Shown one piece after another: positions 18,918 to 27,770 of a stretch of 64,000 nucleotides of DNA (the first letter of the stretch is position 1; every line of letters begins with the position of its first letter). Under the pieces are notes generated by a model, which was not told the DNA's origin, searched no databases, and saw only the letters and a program-made list of their open reading frames with translations. The DNA is taken from positions 1 to 64,000 of the forward strand of contig NZ_JAPWIJ010000004.1 of assembly GCF_027270735.1 (NCBI RefSeq). The letters are read 5' to 3'. The position numbers were made by a program, and so were the translations under genes. The stretch comes from Rhodococcus ruber. Lineage in GTDB: Bacteria; Actinomycetota; Actinomycetes; Mycobacteriales; Mycobacteriaceae.

Positions 18918-19230
18918 TTCAGACCTCCTCAACGAGGACGATCATCGGGCCTGCCGAGCTATGCGTCCAAGCTCGGTTCCGATCGATGGAACGCGTGGCC
19001 CCGACGCCCCACGCCGACGTCACGGTCGCCCATCTCGTTCATCCCTGGCAATTGTCAACTGTTGCAACAGTATCCAGGTTGGCTCGCGCACCCGAGGGGT
19101 AGCGGTAACATCGGATCGCGCGCGCCGAAGCAACAAACATGGTGGGTTGAACACGGACGATCTCGCTGTTGTCTTGTCATGGCGGTCGGAGCGGCGGCGC
19201 AGTCCACCGGATCCGAGGTGGCTTCGCTGC
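18918..19230. other. intergenic region with palindrome
   Basis: This 313-base gap lies upstream of the C-C hydrolase gene and downstream of the next minus-strand hydrolase. It holds the palindrome at 19058-19071 and no supported gene. Confidence 0.5.
19058..19071. promoter_or_regulatory. 14-bp palindrome ACTGTTG-CAACAGT
   Basis: A perfect 7+7 palindrome upstream of the C-C hydrolase gene (start 18917). It is preceded by AATTGTC. GntR- and MarR-type regulators bind such sites; no specific regulator can be assigned. Confidence 0.4.
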
Positions 19231-20133
19231 TTACCGCACCTTGGAAAAGTTGGTCGTCAGTTCACCGATAATGTCATCCCACAGCGCTTCGGGTATGTCG
19301 TGGGCCATCCCAGCGAACGTCACCCAACGGGACCCACGAATTGCCTTGGCGGCCGCACGGCCACACGTGGGGCGCATCATCTTGTCTGCTTGCCCATGAA
19401 TCACCACTGTGGGGGCGGTAATCTTCTTGTCGTAGCGCACCAGGCTGCCGGTGCCGAGCATGGCGGCGTACTGGCGCGCGACTCCGTCGGGGTTGTAAGA
19501 ACGGTCGTATGCCTCCGTGGCAACGGCGACCATCTGCTCCTTCGACGCTGGGTAGCCCGGGCTGCCGACGATCTTTGCGGTCCGCACAGCGTTGGCGATG
19601 ACGCCCCCGCGCGAGGTGTCTTTGGACCGCGTCGTCGCCGCCCGCATCTGTTTCAAGGCCGGCAGGGGCAGCAGTGCCCGGTTATTGCTGGTGAAGATCA
19701 GGCCCAGAGTCTTGGTGCGGTGCTGATGCGTGGCTGCGAAAATCTGCCCGATCATTCCGCCCATCGACCCGCCGACGACGTGCGCCTTCTTGATCTGTAG
19801 ATGGTCGAGCAGCGCCGCAGCGTCGTCGGCCATGTCCTCCAGTGTGTAGCCGGCCGCGTTTCGCAGTCCGACCTGGAAACGCAGCAGTCGGGGCAATAGC
19901 TTCGCGCCCGTGTCAAGGCCATCGAGCTTGCTGGAGAGCCCGATGTCGCGATTGTCGAAACGGATGACGCGGTACCCCTGATTCACCAGACGCTCGCAAA
20001 AACCCGTGCGCCAGTAAACCAACTGCGCACCCAGCCCCATGATCAGGAGAACCGCGGGGTCGTTCACGTCGCCCATGTCCTCGTAGGCGATGTCGAGCTC
20101 GCCGGATTTGGCGATGCCGGTGCGGATGTCCAT
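19231..20133 (-). CDS. alpha/beta-hydrolase (esterase-like)
   Basis: This 300-residue alpha/beta-hydrolase has nucleophile S123 in GGSMGG, the acid in VIHGQADKMM and the catalytic His in FAGMAHDIPE. The region YRVIRFDNRDIGLSSK resembles the aclacinomycin-methylesterase/RdmC-like subgroup rather than C-C hydrolases. The start at 20133 follows GGAGG with five-base spacing; a long upstream open frame (to 20673) is antisense to the divergent MFS promoter region and is ignored. It diverges from the MFS gene at 20582, and the shared upstream region contains a repeated element (20451-20478). It may hydrolyse an ester before ring attack. Confidence 0.85.
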   Translation of the reverse strand: MDIRTGIAKSGELDIAYEDMGDVNDPAVLLIMGLGAQLVYWRTGFCERLVNQGYRVIRFDNRDIGLSSKLDGLDTGAKLLPRLLRFQVGLRNAAGYTLEDMADDAAALLDHLQIKKAHVVGGSMGGMIGQIFAATHQHRTKTLGLIFTSNNRALLPLPALKQMRAATTRSKDTSRGGVIANAVRTAKIVGSPGYPASKEQMVAVATEAYDRSYNPDGVARQYAAMLGTGSLVRYDKKITAPTVVIHGQADKMMRPTCGRAAAKAIRGSRWVTFAGMAHDIPEALWDDIIGELTTNFSKVR

Positions 20134-20581
20134 CAGGCCTCCAATTGGTAGGAAATGCTCGCGGCTGACCTCGACCCCGAAGATGGATAGGTCGACCATC
20201 AGGGGTGGGGCAATCGATATCTGTTGTCCCGGGCTACTTCTCGAAAACAGGGCCAGTGCTCCTCCGAGGAGCCGGCGTGTAGCTCGGTGTACTGCTCGAT
20301 TCGCCCGACGGCCTGAGGTGACTGATCTTTCGAGTGGTGACTGGGGTGGTCGACGCGATCCTAGGTACCAGCACGAAGGATCGTCGGCTGTCGGTTCCGA
20401 TGGCTGGAACGTCGGGGTGCCACGACTGATTCGCAACCGCCTCAGGTTCACTTCCAGCGAATGGAACAGCGGATTGTCACCTCGATCGCTCGTCCGGAAG
20501 ATCGAATTCGAGCAATGACCGAACCGTTGAATCAGTTGCCTGCGCGCTACAGGCGCTCGCGACACTACTGAGAGGGGCCCC
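20134..20581. promoter_or_regulatory. divergent promoter region, hydrolase / MFS transporter
   Basis: This 448-base region lies between two divergent genes with no supported ORF. Its main feature is the 28-bp element at 20451-20478, also found at 40411. Confidence 0.6.
20451..20478. promoter_or_regulatory. shared 28-bp element, copy 1
   Basis: CTTCCA-N6-GGAACA-G-CGGATTGTC lies 104 bases before the MFS start. The same bases with the same spacing occur at 40411-40438, 20 kb away in front of the acyl-CoA dehydrogenase operon, and the TTCC-N7-GGAA core recurs at 21975. Two imperfectly symmetric arms suggest a regulator dimer; IclR is a candidate. Confidence 0.6.
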
Positions 20582-21781
20582 GTGCCCAAGGGTTTGATCG
20601 CGCTGGCGATCGCGTCGTTCGGCATCGGCTTGACCGAATTCGTCATCATGGGGCTCCTGCCGAACATTGCCACGGAGTTCGCCGTGACAGAAGCCGTCGC
20701 AGGATGGCTGATCTCCGGCTACGCCCTCGCTGTCGTCGTGGGCGCACTCGTCGTGACGGCGGCGGTGACGCGGCTTCCACGCAAAGCCGTTCTCATCGGG
20801 TTGATGGGTCTGTTCATCGCAGGCAACCTACTGTCGGCGCTGGCCCCGAGCTATGCGGTACTGATGGGCGGTCGAGTTCTGGCGGCACTGTGTCATGGAG
20901 CGTTCTTCGGTATCGGGTCCGTGTTCGCCGCCAACATGGTTCCTGCCCATCGCAAAGCCGGTGCCATTGCCCTCATGTTCACTGGGCTCACTGCAGCCAA
21001 CGTTCTTGGGGTGCCGTTCGGAACGCTACTGGGGCAGCAGTTCGGTTGGCGAGCGACGTTCTGGGCGATCACGCTCATCGGGGTGATTGCCACGGCCGGC
21101 ATCGCTGTCCTGGCACCCAGAGATGATATGCAGGCCGAGTCGGCCCCGAGCCTGCGGCGCGAGATGAGGGCATTCACTCGCCTGCAGGTGTGGTTGTCGA
21201 TCGCAGTGACCATCCTGGGATTCGGTGGCGTGTTCGGTGCGTTCACTTACATTGCCTTCACGCTGACAGAGGTTTCGGGATTCGCCTCCTCGACCGTGCC
21301 GTGGCTCCTGGTGCTTTTCGGTGTCGGGGGCTTCATCGGAAACGTCGTCGGAGGCAAGGCCGCGGACCGGTCGGTCGACCGGGCGCTGATCGTGTTCATC
21401 GCCGCTCTGGCCGTGAGCTTGGTGGGGTTTGCGCTCACTGCGCACAGCCGGCCTGCCACCATCGTCGCGCTGCTGGCGATGGGAGCCGCCGCCTTCGGCA
21501 GTGTTCCTGCCCTGCAGATGCGTGTCATGACGTTCGGTGATGAGGCACCGACGATGGCCTCGGCCGCCAACATCGGCGCATTCAACCTCGGCAATGCCCT
21601 CGGTGCCTGGATCGGCGGCCTTACCCTCACCGCCGGCTTCGGCTACACCTCACCTATCTGGGCCGGTGCCGCACTTACCGCATCCGCCCTACTGGTTCTC
21701 TGTGTCGCAATCACCTCGGGTAGCCGGACGAAGAACAACGGCCTGACGGCGTCCCCAGGAATACCGCGCCCGGTGAGCTGA
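20582..21781 (+). CDS. MFS transporter, DHA1 family (AraJ/Cmx-like)
   Basis: This 399-residue membrane protein has about 12 transmembrane segments. Its N terminus (ALAIASFGIGLTEFVIMGLL) is typical of DHA1 drug/sugar exporters, with the conserved GWLISGYAL and GRVLAALCHGAFFGIG region. It starts on GTG at 20582 after GAGAGGGG. Likely role: export of a toxic aromatic intermediate or uptake of substrate. The shared upstream element links it to the acyl-CoA dehydrogenase operon. Confidence 0.88.
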   Translation: MPKGLIALAIASFGIGLTEFVIMGLLPNIATEFAVTEAVAGWLISGYALAVVVGALVVTAAVTRLPRKAVLIGLMGLFIAGNLLSALAPSYAVLMGGRVLAALCHGAFFGIGSVFAANMVPAHRKAGAIALMFTGLTAANVLGVPFGTLLGQQFGWRATFWAITLIGVIATAGIAVLAPRDDMQAESAPSLRREMRAFTRLQVWLSIAVTILGFGGVFGAFTYIAFTLTEVSGFASSTVPWLLVLFGVGGFIGNVVGGKAADRSVDRALIVFIAALAVSLVGFALTAHSRPATIVALLAMGAAAFGSVPALQMRVMTFGDEAPTMASAANIGAFNLGNALGAWIGGLTLTAGFGYTSPIWAGAALTASALLVLCVAITSGSRTKNNGLTASPGIPRPVS

Positions 21782-21974
21782 TCGAAATCTGGTAGGACCG
21801 CGTGCCGGCTACCTGTCATGAGACCTCGGATCCATCCGGTGATTGCAATGGACCGGAGTCATCGGTGAAAGCTGTTCGAATCGGCAGCAGTCGGTCAGCG
21901 AGATATCCGGATGAAGAGCGATCGCGAGTGAAGACGTTCCAACTGCCAGGTGGTAACCACTGTAGAGGTCACTG

Positions 21975-21992
21975 ATTCCGACCACCGGAACG
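21975..21992. promoter_or_regulatory. TTCCG-N6-GGAAC site, partial third copy of the shared element
   Basis: ATTCCG-ACCACC-GGAACG lies 90-105 bases upstream of the first extradiol dioxygenase gene. The core has the same TTCC(R)-N6-GGAAC spacing as the elements at 20451 and 40411, but the trailing CGGATTGTC is not conserved. A second small palindrome, GTGGT-A-ACCAC, lies at 21950-21960. Confidence 0.45.
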
Positions 21993-22080
21993 GTGTATAT
22001 CGAACATGTTGCTGTGCAATTAATTTCGCAGCAGTCTCGACTGTGCGTCGTCGAAATACGTAAAGTGAAAGGTTCCCGAT

Positions 22081-23151
22081 ATGAGTGCTTTCCTCGGTCT
22101 TGGGATGACCCATTACCCCATGATCATCGGCGACGACGAGCACATGGCGGGCGTGCTTCGGTGGACGCTGCAGGACCCCGACATCCCCGACGAAGCGAAG
22201 GACACGGCGAACTGGCCGGCATCGATGGTCGCGGACTGGTCCGACGACGATGGGGCCGCTGCCGCCGCTCGACATCGAGATGCGTTGCGAGTCAACCTCG
22301 CAAAATGCCGGGAGGCGCTCGATGCCTTCCAACCCGACCTGGTGGTCGTATGGGGCGACGATCAATACGAGAATTTCCGCGAGGAGGTCGTGCCGCCGTT
22401 CTGCGTGCTCGCCTACGACGATCTCGATGTCCATCCCTTCACGATGGTGAACGAACAGGGCAATCCGAACTACTGGGGCTTGCCGAAGGACTCGACTTTC
22501 GTTCTGCATGGAGACGCAGCCGCCTCTCGCTCACTGGTCGACGCATTGCTCGTCGACGGATTCGACATGGCGTACTCCTACCGCAAACGCGAAGGCGAGA
22601 AATTTCCGCATTCCATCATGAACACACAGCTATTTCTGGATTACGACAACGTCGGCCGAGGGTTTCCGTATCCGATAGTGCCGATGACTGTCAATTGCTA
22701 CGGCGAGCACGCAATAGCGCGCCGTGGCGGTTTCACCAGATTTGCCGACATTGCTGTCGAGCAATTGGACCCGGCAGGTCCGTCTCCCAAACGGTGCTTC
22801 GATCTGGGCCGCGCTGTTGCCCGCGCGTATCGCGACACGGACAAGCGAATCGCGATGGTGGCGTCGTCGAGTTGGTCTCATGCATTTCTGCACGACAGGG
22901 GTTGGCACATAAGGCCCGACACGGCCGCCGATCAGAAGCTCTACGACGCATTGGTTGTCGGCGACTTCGAAGCCTGGCAGAGCGTGACGACCCGGGAGAT
23001 CGTCGACGCCGGACAGCACGAGATGCTCAATTGGTTCTGCCTGCTCGGTGCCGTCGCCGAGCTGGGACTGACTTTGACCTGGTCCACCTTGGTCCCTTCC
23101 GACGTCTTCAACTCCAACAAGTGCTTTGCCGTCTACGAGGAGCAGGAATGA
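22081..23151 (+). CDS. class III (LigB-type) extradiol ring-cleavage dioxygenase, copy 1
   Basis: This 356-residue enzyme belongs to the type III extradiol (LigB-like) group, which uses non-heme Fe(II) to open catecholic rings next to the hydroxyls. Likely iron histidines are H11 in LGMTHYP and H65 in AAARHRDAL; the acidic ligand is probably the Glu in GQHEMLNW near residue 320. The motif WGDDQYENFREEV is shared with copy 2 at 32472, which is clearly paralogous along its length. It heads an operon: its stop overlaps the Rieske alpha start (ATGA). The catecholic substrate is unknown; class III type and neighbours suggest a carboxylated or side-chain catechol. Confidence 0.85.
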   Translation: MSAFLGLGMTHYPMIIGDDEHMAGVLRWTLQDPDIPDEAKDTANWPASMVADWSDDDGAAAAARHRDALRVNLAKCREALDAFQPDLVVVWGDDQYENFREEVVPPFCVLAYDDLDVHPFTMVNEQGNPNYWGLPKDSTFVLHGDAAASRSLVDALLVDGFDMAYSYRKREGEKFPHSIMNTQLFLDYDNVGRGFPYPIVPMTVNCYGEHAIARRGGFTRFADIAVEQLDPAGPSPKRCFDLGRAVARAYRDTDKRIAMVASSSWSHAFLHDRGWHIRPDTAADQKLYDALVVGDFEAWQSVTTREIVDAGQHEMLNWFCLLGAVAELGLTLTWSTLVPSDVFNSNKCFAVYEEQE

Positions 23152-24428
23152 CAACAATCGACGATCCAGTGGCCGCCGCCGTTCTCTCCGGATCAACGCT
23201 GGTAAGAGAGGATTCGGCCCAGGGGCGATTCCGGGTAAATCGCGACGCAATGACGTCCTCCGAGATTTTCGACGAAGAGCGTAGGAAAGTCTTCGACCAC
23301 TCGTGGCTGTACGTCGGACACGAGTCCGAGGTCCCCAATCGCGGTGACTATGTACGTCGCTCCGTCGGTGGACGTCCACTCTTCATGGTTCGTGGTTCCA
23401 AGACCGGCGAGGTCAACGTCTTCCACAACACCTGCACTCATCGTGGTGCGGTGGTGTGCCGACAAGACAACGGCAACAGTAAGACATTCCAGTGCTTCTA
23501 CCACGCTTGGACTTTCAACAGTGAAGGTAGTCTGGTCGGGGTCCCGGACCGCGAAGCCTATGCAGGCACTCTCGACATGGGCCAACTCGGCCTGGCGCGG
23601 CCGGCCCGATCGGAGAGCTACCGGGGCTTCGTCTTCGCGAGCTACGACCCCGACATCGTCGACTTGACGACATACCTGGCTGATGCGCGCCCGTATCTCG
23701 ACAACATCATCGACGCCCAACGCGATGCTCAGATCCTCCGCGGAACCCACGAGTACAACATGCAGGCCAACTGGAAACTGTTGGTAGAAAACAGTATCGA
23801 TGGATACCATGCCGTTCCCACGCACGACACCTACTTCAAGTATCTTGCCGACCTCGGCACGGATTTGGGTGAAGGGGTGCACGGAGAGGGGCGAAGTCTC
23901 GGCAATGGGCACGCGGTAATCGAGTACCGCGGCCCGTGGGGGCGACCAATAGCCAAGTGGGAGGCGCTTTTCGGGGAGGATGCGAAGCCGGAAATGGCAA
24001 GCGCGCGCGCTGATCTGGCGAAGAAGTTCGGTGAAGAGCGCGCGACGCTGATGTGTGACTACAACCGAAACCTGTTGATCTACCCTAATTTGATCATCAA
24101 CGACATCATGGCTCTGACCGTGCGAACATTCATGCCGACCTCCCCGACGAACGTCGACGTCACGGCATGGCAGATGGCACCCTCGGATGAACTTCCCGAA
24201 GTTCGGCAACGCAGGCTGGACAGCTTCCTGACCTTCCTCGGGCCCGGCGGATTCGCGACTCCCGACGACATCGAAGCGCTGGAATCATGTCAGCAAGGGT
24301 TCGCGAGCGGGGGAGTCGAGTGGAACGACATCTCGCGCGGGATGGACCGCAATCCCAAAGCAACCGACGAGGAACAGATGCGCGCGTTCTGGCGTCGCTG
24401 GCGCGATCAGATGGACGGGCGGCGATGA
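23148..24428 (+). CDS. Rieske ring-hydroxylating oxygenase alpha subunit, copy 1
   Basis: This 426-residue large subunit has the Rieske [2Fe-2S] ligands C96, H98 (CTHRG) and C116, H119 (CFYHAW), and the mononuclear iron facial triad beginning D218-x2-H221-x4-H226 in ENSIDGYHAVPTH. It would dihydroxylate or demethylate/decarboxylate an aromatic acid using electrons from a ferredoxin. It sits between the dioxygenase (ATGA overlap at 23148-23151) and its beta subunit (ATGA overlap at 24425-24428). No reductase is in this operon; candidates are at 30129, 49378 and 51788, and ferredoxins at 53578 and 49061. The benzoate/p-cumate-like class is a guess. Confidence 0.92.
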   Translation: MTTIDDPVAAAVLSGSTLVREDSAQGRFRVNRDAMTSSEIFDEERRKVFDHSWLYVGHESEVPNRGDYVRRSVGGRPLFMVRGSKTGEVNVFHNTCTHRGAVVCRQDNGNSKTFQCFYHAWTFNSEGSLVGVPDREAYAGTLDMGQLGLARPARSESYRGFVFASYDPDIVDLTTYLADARPYLDNIIDAQRDAQILRGTHEYNMQANWKLLVENSIDGYHAVPTHDTYFKYLADLGTDLGEGVHGEGRSLGNGHAVIEYRGPWGRPIAKWEALFGEDAKPEMASARADLAKKFGEERATLMCDYNRNLLIYPNLIINDIMALTVRTFMPTSPTNVDVTAWQMAPSDELPEVRQRRLDSFLTFLGPGGFATPDDIEALESCQQGFASGGVEWNDISRGMDRNPKATDEEQMRAFWRRWRDQMDGRR

Positions 24429-24931
24429 ACATGTCCCAGCTCTCCGCGATTTCCGAAGTCACGCGTCAAGATGTCGAAGACTTGCTCTTCGAGGAGGCGG
24501 AGCTACTCGATGACTGGAAGCTCGATCAGTGGCTCACGATGTACACCGACGATGCCCGGTACGTCGTACCTCCGACCGACGACCGTGACGCCGATGCGTC
24601 CTCGTCGCTGATGCTCATAGACGACAACAGGATGCGCATGGGTGCGCGGGTGGATCGGCTGAACAGCCGTAAGGCACATCGCGAGTACCCACATTCGAAC
24701 CTGCGGCACCTCGTGTCCAACGTCCGACTCGACTCTCCGGACCGAGACGAGCTGTCGGTGAAAGCATCGTTCGCTGTGTATCGAAGCCGTGCCGGTCGGG
24801 ATATGTGCTACTTCGGACGCTACCGCTACCTGCTGGTGATCATCGACGGCAGACTTCTGATCCGATCCAAGAGGGTCGAACTCGATATGACCACGCTGCG
24901 CTCGACCGGTGATGTGGGAGTGATCCTGTGA
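24425..24931 (+). CDS. Rieske oxygenase beta subunit, copy 1
   Basis: This 168-residue protein is of the SnoaL/NTF2-like small subunit type that completes alpha3beta3 aromatic dioxygenases. It shows EDLLFEEAELLDDWKLDQWL at the start and the conserved YPHSNLRHLVSNVR centre. Its ATG overlaps the alpha stop and its stop overlaps the GTG of the hydrolase, so the four genes 22081-25788 are tightly coupled. The N-terminal EEAELLD pattern is shared with the separate beta subunit at 42901. Confidence 0.92.
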   Translation: MNMSQLSAISEVTRQDVEDLLFEEAELLDDWKLDQWLTMYTDDARYVVPPTDDRDADASSSLMLIDDNRMRMGARVDRLNSRKAHREYPHSNLRHLVSNVRLDSPDRDELSVKASFAVYRSRAGRDMCYFGRYRYLLVIIDGRLLIRSKRVELDMTTLRSTGDVGVIL

Positions 24932-25788
24932 CTCGTTCAGATATGACGGGCACCCATTTCGACGCCGCGAACCCGGCGATCGGCAAACGCGTCGTTGCGG
25001 GCGGAATCGACACCAATTATCTCGATGAAGGGAGAGGCAGCGGTGTGCCTGTCGTTCTTCTTCACGGGTCCGGTCCCGGAGTATCCGGCTACGCCAACTG
25101 GCGATTGACGATACCCACGCTCGCTGTCGACCGCCGAGTCCTGGCTCCCGATCTCGTCGGCTTCGGTTACAGCGAACGGCCCAGGGACTACCGGTATGTC
25201 ATGGACGCCTGGATCGGTCAGGTCCAGGACTTCGTCGATGCTCTCGGTCTCGATCGATATTCATTGGTAGGCAACAGCTTCGGTGGCGCACTGGCCCTTC
25301 GCCTGGCCGCCGAGAATCACGACCGAATCGACCGTTTGGTGTTGATGGGAAGTGTGGGTGTCCCGTTCGAGATCACCGAGGGCCTCGACGCAGTGTGGGG
25401 TTACGAACCTTCCGTGGACGCGATGCGCCGCGTGCTCGATTACTTTGCTCACAACCGTGCGTTGATCGACGACGACCTCGCTGAAGCACGCTACCAAGGC
25501 AGCATCCAACCTGGTTTTCACGAGTCCTACGCGGCGATGTTTCCTGCTCCGCGTCAGCGCTGGGTCGACGCGATGGTCACCGATGACGACGCGATCCGTT
25601 CCATCACTTGCCCGACCTTGATCGTGCACGGACGCGAGGACAAAGTCATTCCGAGATCGACGTCGGCCCGTCTGTTCGACTTGATTCCCGACGCCCGTTT
25701 GCACATGTTCGGGCGATGCGGCCACTGGACCCAGATCGAACATGCTGCGGAGTTCAACGCACTGGTGTCGTCTTTCCTGGCCACGTGA
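24928..25788 (+). CDS. meta-cleavage product (C-C) hydrolase, copy 1
   Basis: This 286-residue alpha/beta-hydrolase is of the DmpD/XylF/BphD type. It has HGSGPGVSGYANW (46-58), nucleophile S117 in GNSFGG, acid in HGREDKVI and His in GRCGHWTQIEH. It would split the ring-opened product into 2-hydroxypenta-2,4-dienoate (or a derivative) and an acid, the step after the class III dioxygenase. It starts on GTG at 24928, overlapping the beta-subunit stop (GTGA). Confidence 0.92.
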   Translation: MTRSDMTGTHFDAANPAIGKRVVAGGIDTNYLDEGRGSGVPVVLLHGSGPGVSGYANWRLTIPTLAVDRRVLAPDLVGFGYSERPRDYRYVMDAWIGQVQDFVDALGLDRYSLVGNSFGGALALRLAAENHDRIDRLVLMGSVGVPFEITEGLDAVWGYEPSVDAMRRVLDYFAHNRALIDDDLAEARYQGSIQPGFHESYAAMFPAPRQRWVDAMVTDDDAIRSITCPTLIVHGREDKVIPRSTSARLFDLIPDARLHMFGRCGHWTQIEHAAEFNALVSSFLAT

Positions 25789-26141
25789 AACCGCTGATGC
25801 TCGACTCGGGTTCCTGTCGTCAGTAGCCGAACGGTTTCGAGTTCGTCGACGTTTGTGACCACGTAATCGTCGGGGGGCATCGCGGACGGGCCGTCAGCAC
25901 GGCGGCCGGAGCCGGGAAGTCCGGTGTTTCCAAGAGTGGGGTCTTCGTGCCGGGCATCGACAGGGTGCCGCAGCCCCCGTCGACGAAGTGGTCTCCGCTT
26001 GATCGTCCTGATCGAGCGGAAGGGCAGGAAGCGGGTGGGTGTGACTACTGATACGACCACGAGGAAGGCCGCCGTGTACGGGGCCGTCCGTTTGTCGGTT
26101 GCAGATGCGCTGCAGATACTCGAACGCAAGATGGGACCCGC
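25789..26141. other. 353-base gap between hydrolase and CoA ligase
   Basis: No convincing gene. A 34-codon ORF starting GTG at 26041 ends in an ATGA overlap with the CoA ligase start (26142-26145); its end (SVADALQILERKMGPA) looks protein-like and could be a leader peptide or the tail of a lost gene. I cannot name it. Confidence 0.4.
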
Positions 26142-27698
26142 ATGAATACTGTCGAGCAGCCGACCACCGTGCCGGACCTCACTCTGGCGGACCGGTGCAC
26201 ATACTGGGCCTCGCTCACCCCGAACGCGCCGTGCCTCACCTCCGGAGAGACGAGCCGAAGTTGGGCCTCCGTGATGGAGCGCTGCCGGTGCCTTGCCGCT
26301 GGTCTGGCGTCGCACGGGCGCGGTGCGCGGATCATCTACCTGGGCCGTAACAGCACGGTCTTCATCGAACTTGCAATTGCCTCGTCATTGGCCGGCACGG
26401 TGCTCACGGCAGTCAACTGGAGGCTCGCGGCACCGGAGATGGCACAGATAGTCGAGCATTCGACTTCTGCGCTGGCCTTCGTCGATCACGAGTTCGCCGA
26501 GCGGTGGGCCGGCGCGTGGTCGGCCTCGCCGATCCCCACCGTGTATTTCGGCGGCGGCGGCGATGAGTACGAGCACTGGCTGGCGGAGCACGAGCCGATC
26601 GCACCACATCACCCGGGGCCGACACCCGACGACATCGCCTTGCAGATGTACACCTCCGGCACGACTGGTCTACCCAAAGGGGCGCTGTTCAGCCACGCTG
26701 CATTGAAGGGTGTCGAACTGAGCGCTGGTGCGATGAAGGTCACGAACGACTCGACCATGCTCGTGGTCATCCCAATCTTTCACGCGGGGGGTGCCGGCGC
26801 TGCAATGATTGCTTTGCGTGCGGGCGCACACCTCGTGATGTCCGCTGACACGTCCGCCGACGCCCTCGCGACCGCGGTAGAGCGCTACGCCGTCACGTGC
26901 ATGATGCTGGTACCGACACTCCTGAACGAAATGCTGTCGCGGCCTACCGCGATGGCTCGCGACCTCAGCAGCCTCCAGGTGATCTCCTACTGCGGGTCAC
27001 CCATCACACCGACGCTGCTCGCGCGGTGCCTCGAGGAATTCGAGTGTGGTCTGGTGCAGCTCTACGGACTGACGGAAGTCACCGGCATCTCGGTGTTGCA
27101 GATCGAGGATCACCTCGATACCGGGCACCCCGAACGACTGCGGTCGGTCGGACGTGCTCTCCCGGGAGTGGTCATCAAGATCATCGACCCTATGAGCGGC
27201 GCCGACGTAGGCCCGGGCGAAACCGGTGAAATTTGCGTCATGGCCCCAACGGTGATGAGCGGCTACTTCCAGGCACCCGAACGCACTGCCGAGATGTTCA
27301 CCGGCGACGGATTCCTGCGCACGGGCGACGGAGGCTACGTACTGGACGGCTACCTCTACCTCCGCGACCGCATCAAGGACATGGTCATCAGCGGAGGCGA
27401 AAATGTGTATCCCGTGGAGGTCGAAAAGGTCCTGGTGGCATGCCCCGGCGTGGCCGACGTGGCCGTGATCGGTGTGCCGTCCGACCGATGGGGCGAGACC
27501 GTCAAGGCCATAGTGGTGCCGACCACGGATGGTGCATGCACCGTCGAGGGGGTAATGGCGTTCGCCCGGCTGCACTTGGCCGGTTACAAGTGTCCTACCT
27601 CCGTGGAGCTGGTCAACGCCCTACCGCGGAACGCCTCCGGCAAGTTGCTCAAGCGCGTCGTACGCGAACAGGACTGGATCGCGTCGCACCGCGTATAG
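26142..27698 (+). CDS. acyl-CoA synthetase / aromatic acid-CoA ligase (ANL superfamily)
   Basis: This 518-residue ANL enzyme has MYTSGTTGLPKGALFSH (P-loop), the FHAGGAG core, QLYGLTEVTG, the hinge YLRDRIKDMVISGGENVYPVE split across the A8 motif, and the C-terminal lysine in RNASGKLLKRV. It activates a carboxylic acid to its CoA thioester through an adenylate. The closest kinds are fatty-acid/phenylpropanoid ligases (FadD3/FCS-like). It lies downstream of the first ring-cleavage operon and ends at a strong bidirectional terminator. It is the likely entry to the side-chain beta-oxidation genes at 37000-42867. Confidence 0.9.
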   Translation: MNTVEQPTTVPDLTLADRCTYWASLTPNAPCLTSGETSRSWASVMERCRCLAAGLASHGRGARIIYLGRNSTVFIELAIASSLAGTVLTAVNWRLAAPEMAQIVEHSTSALAFVDHEFAERWAGAWSASPIPTVYFGGGGDEYEHWLAEHEPIAPHHPGPTPDDIALQMYTSGTTGLPKGALFSHAALKGVELSAGAMKVTNDSTMLVVIPIFHAGGAGAAMIALRAGAHLVMSADTSADALATAVERYAVTCMMLVPTLLNEMLSRPTAMARDLSSLQVISYCGSPITPTLLARCLEEFECGLVQLYGLTEVTGISVLQIEDHLDTGHPERLRSVGRALPGVVIKIIDPMSGADVGPGETGEICVMAPTVMSGYFQAPERTAEMFTGDGFLRTGDGGYVLDGYLYLRDRIKDMVISGGENVYPVEVEKVLVACPGVADVAVIGVPSDRWGETVKAIVVPTTDGACTVEGVMAFARLHLAGYKCPTSVELVNALPRNASGKLLKRVVREQDWIASHRV

Positions 27699-27714
27699 GC
27701 ATTGTCCGCACCAT

Positions 27715-27754
27715 CGATCAAGCCCGGCCCCCAACTGAGGGCCGGGCTTGATCG
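27715..27754. terminator. bidirectional intrinsic terminator
   Basis: A perfect 16-bp stem (27715-27730 with 27739-27754; core AAGCCCGGCCC) and 8-base loop lie exactly between the convergent CoA ligase and Rieske alpha genes. It is the most stable hairpin of this part of the window. Confidence 0.9.
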
Positions 27755-27770
27755 GTGGTGCTTTCCGAGA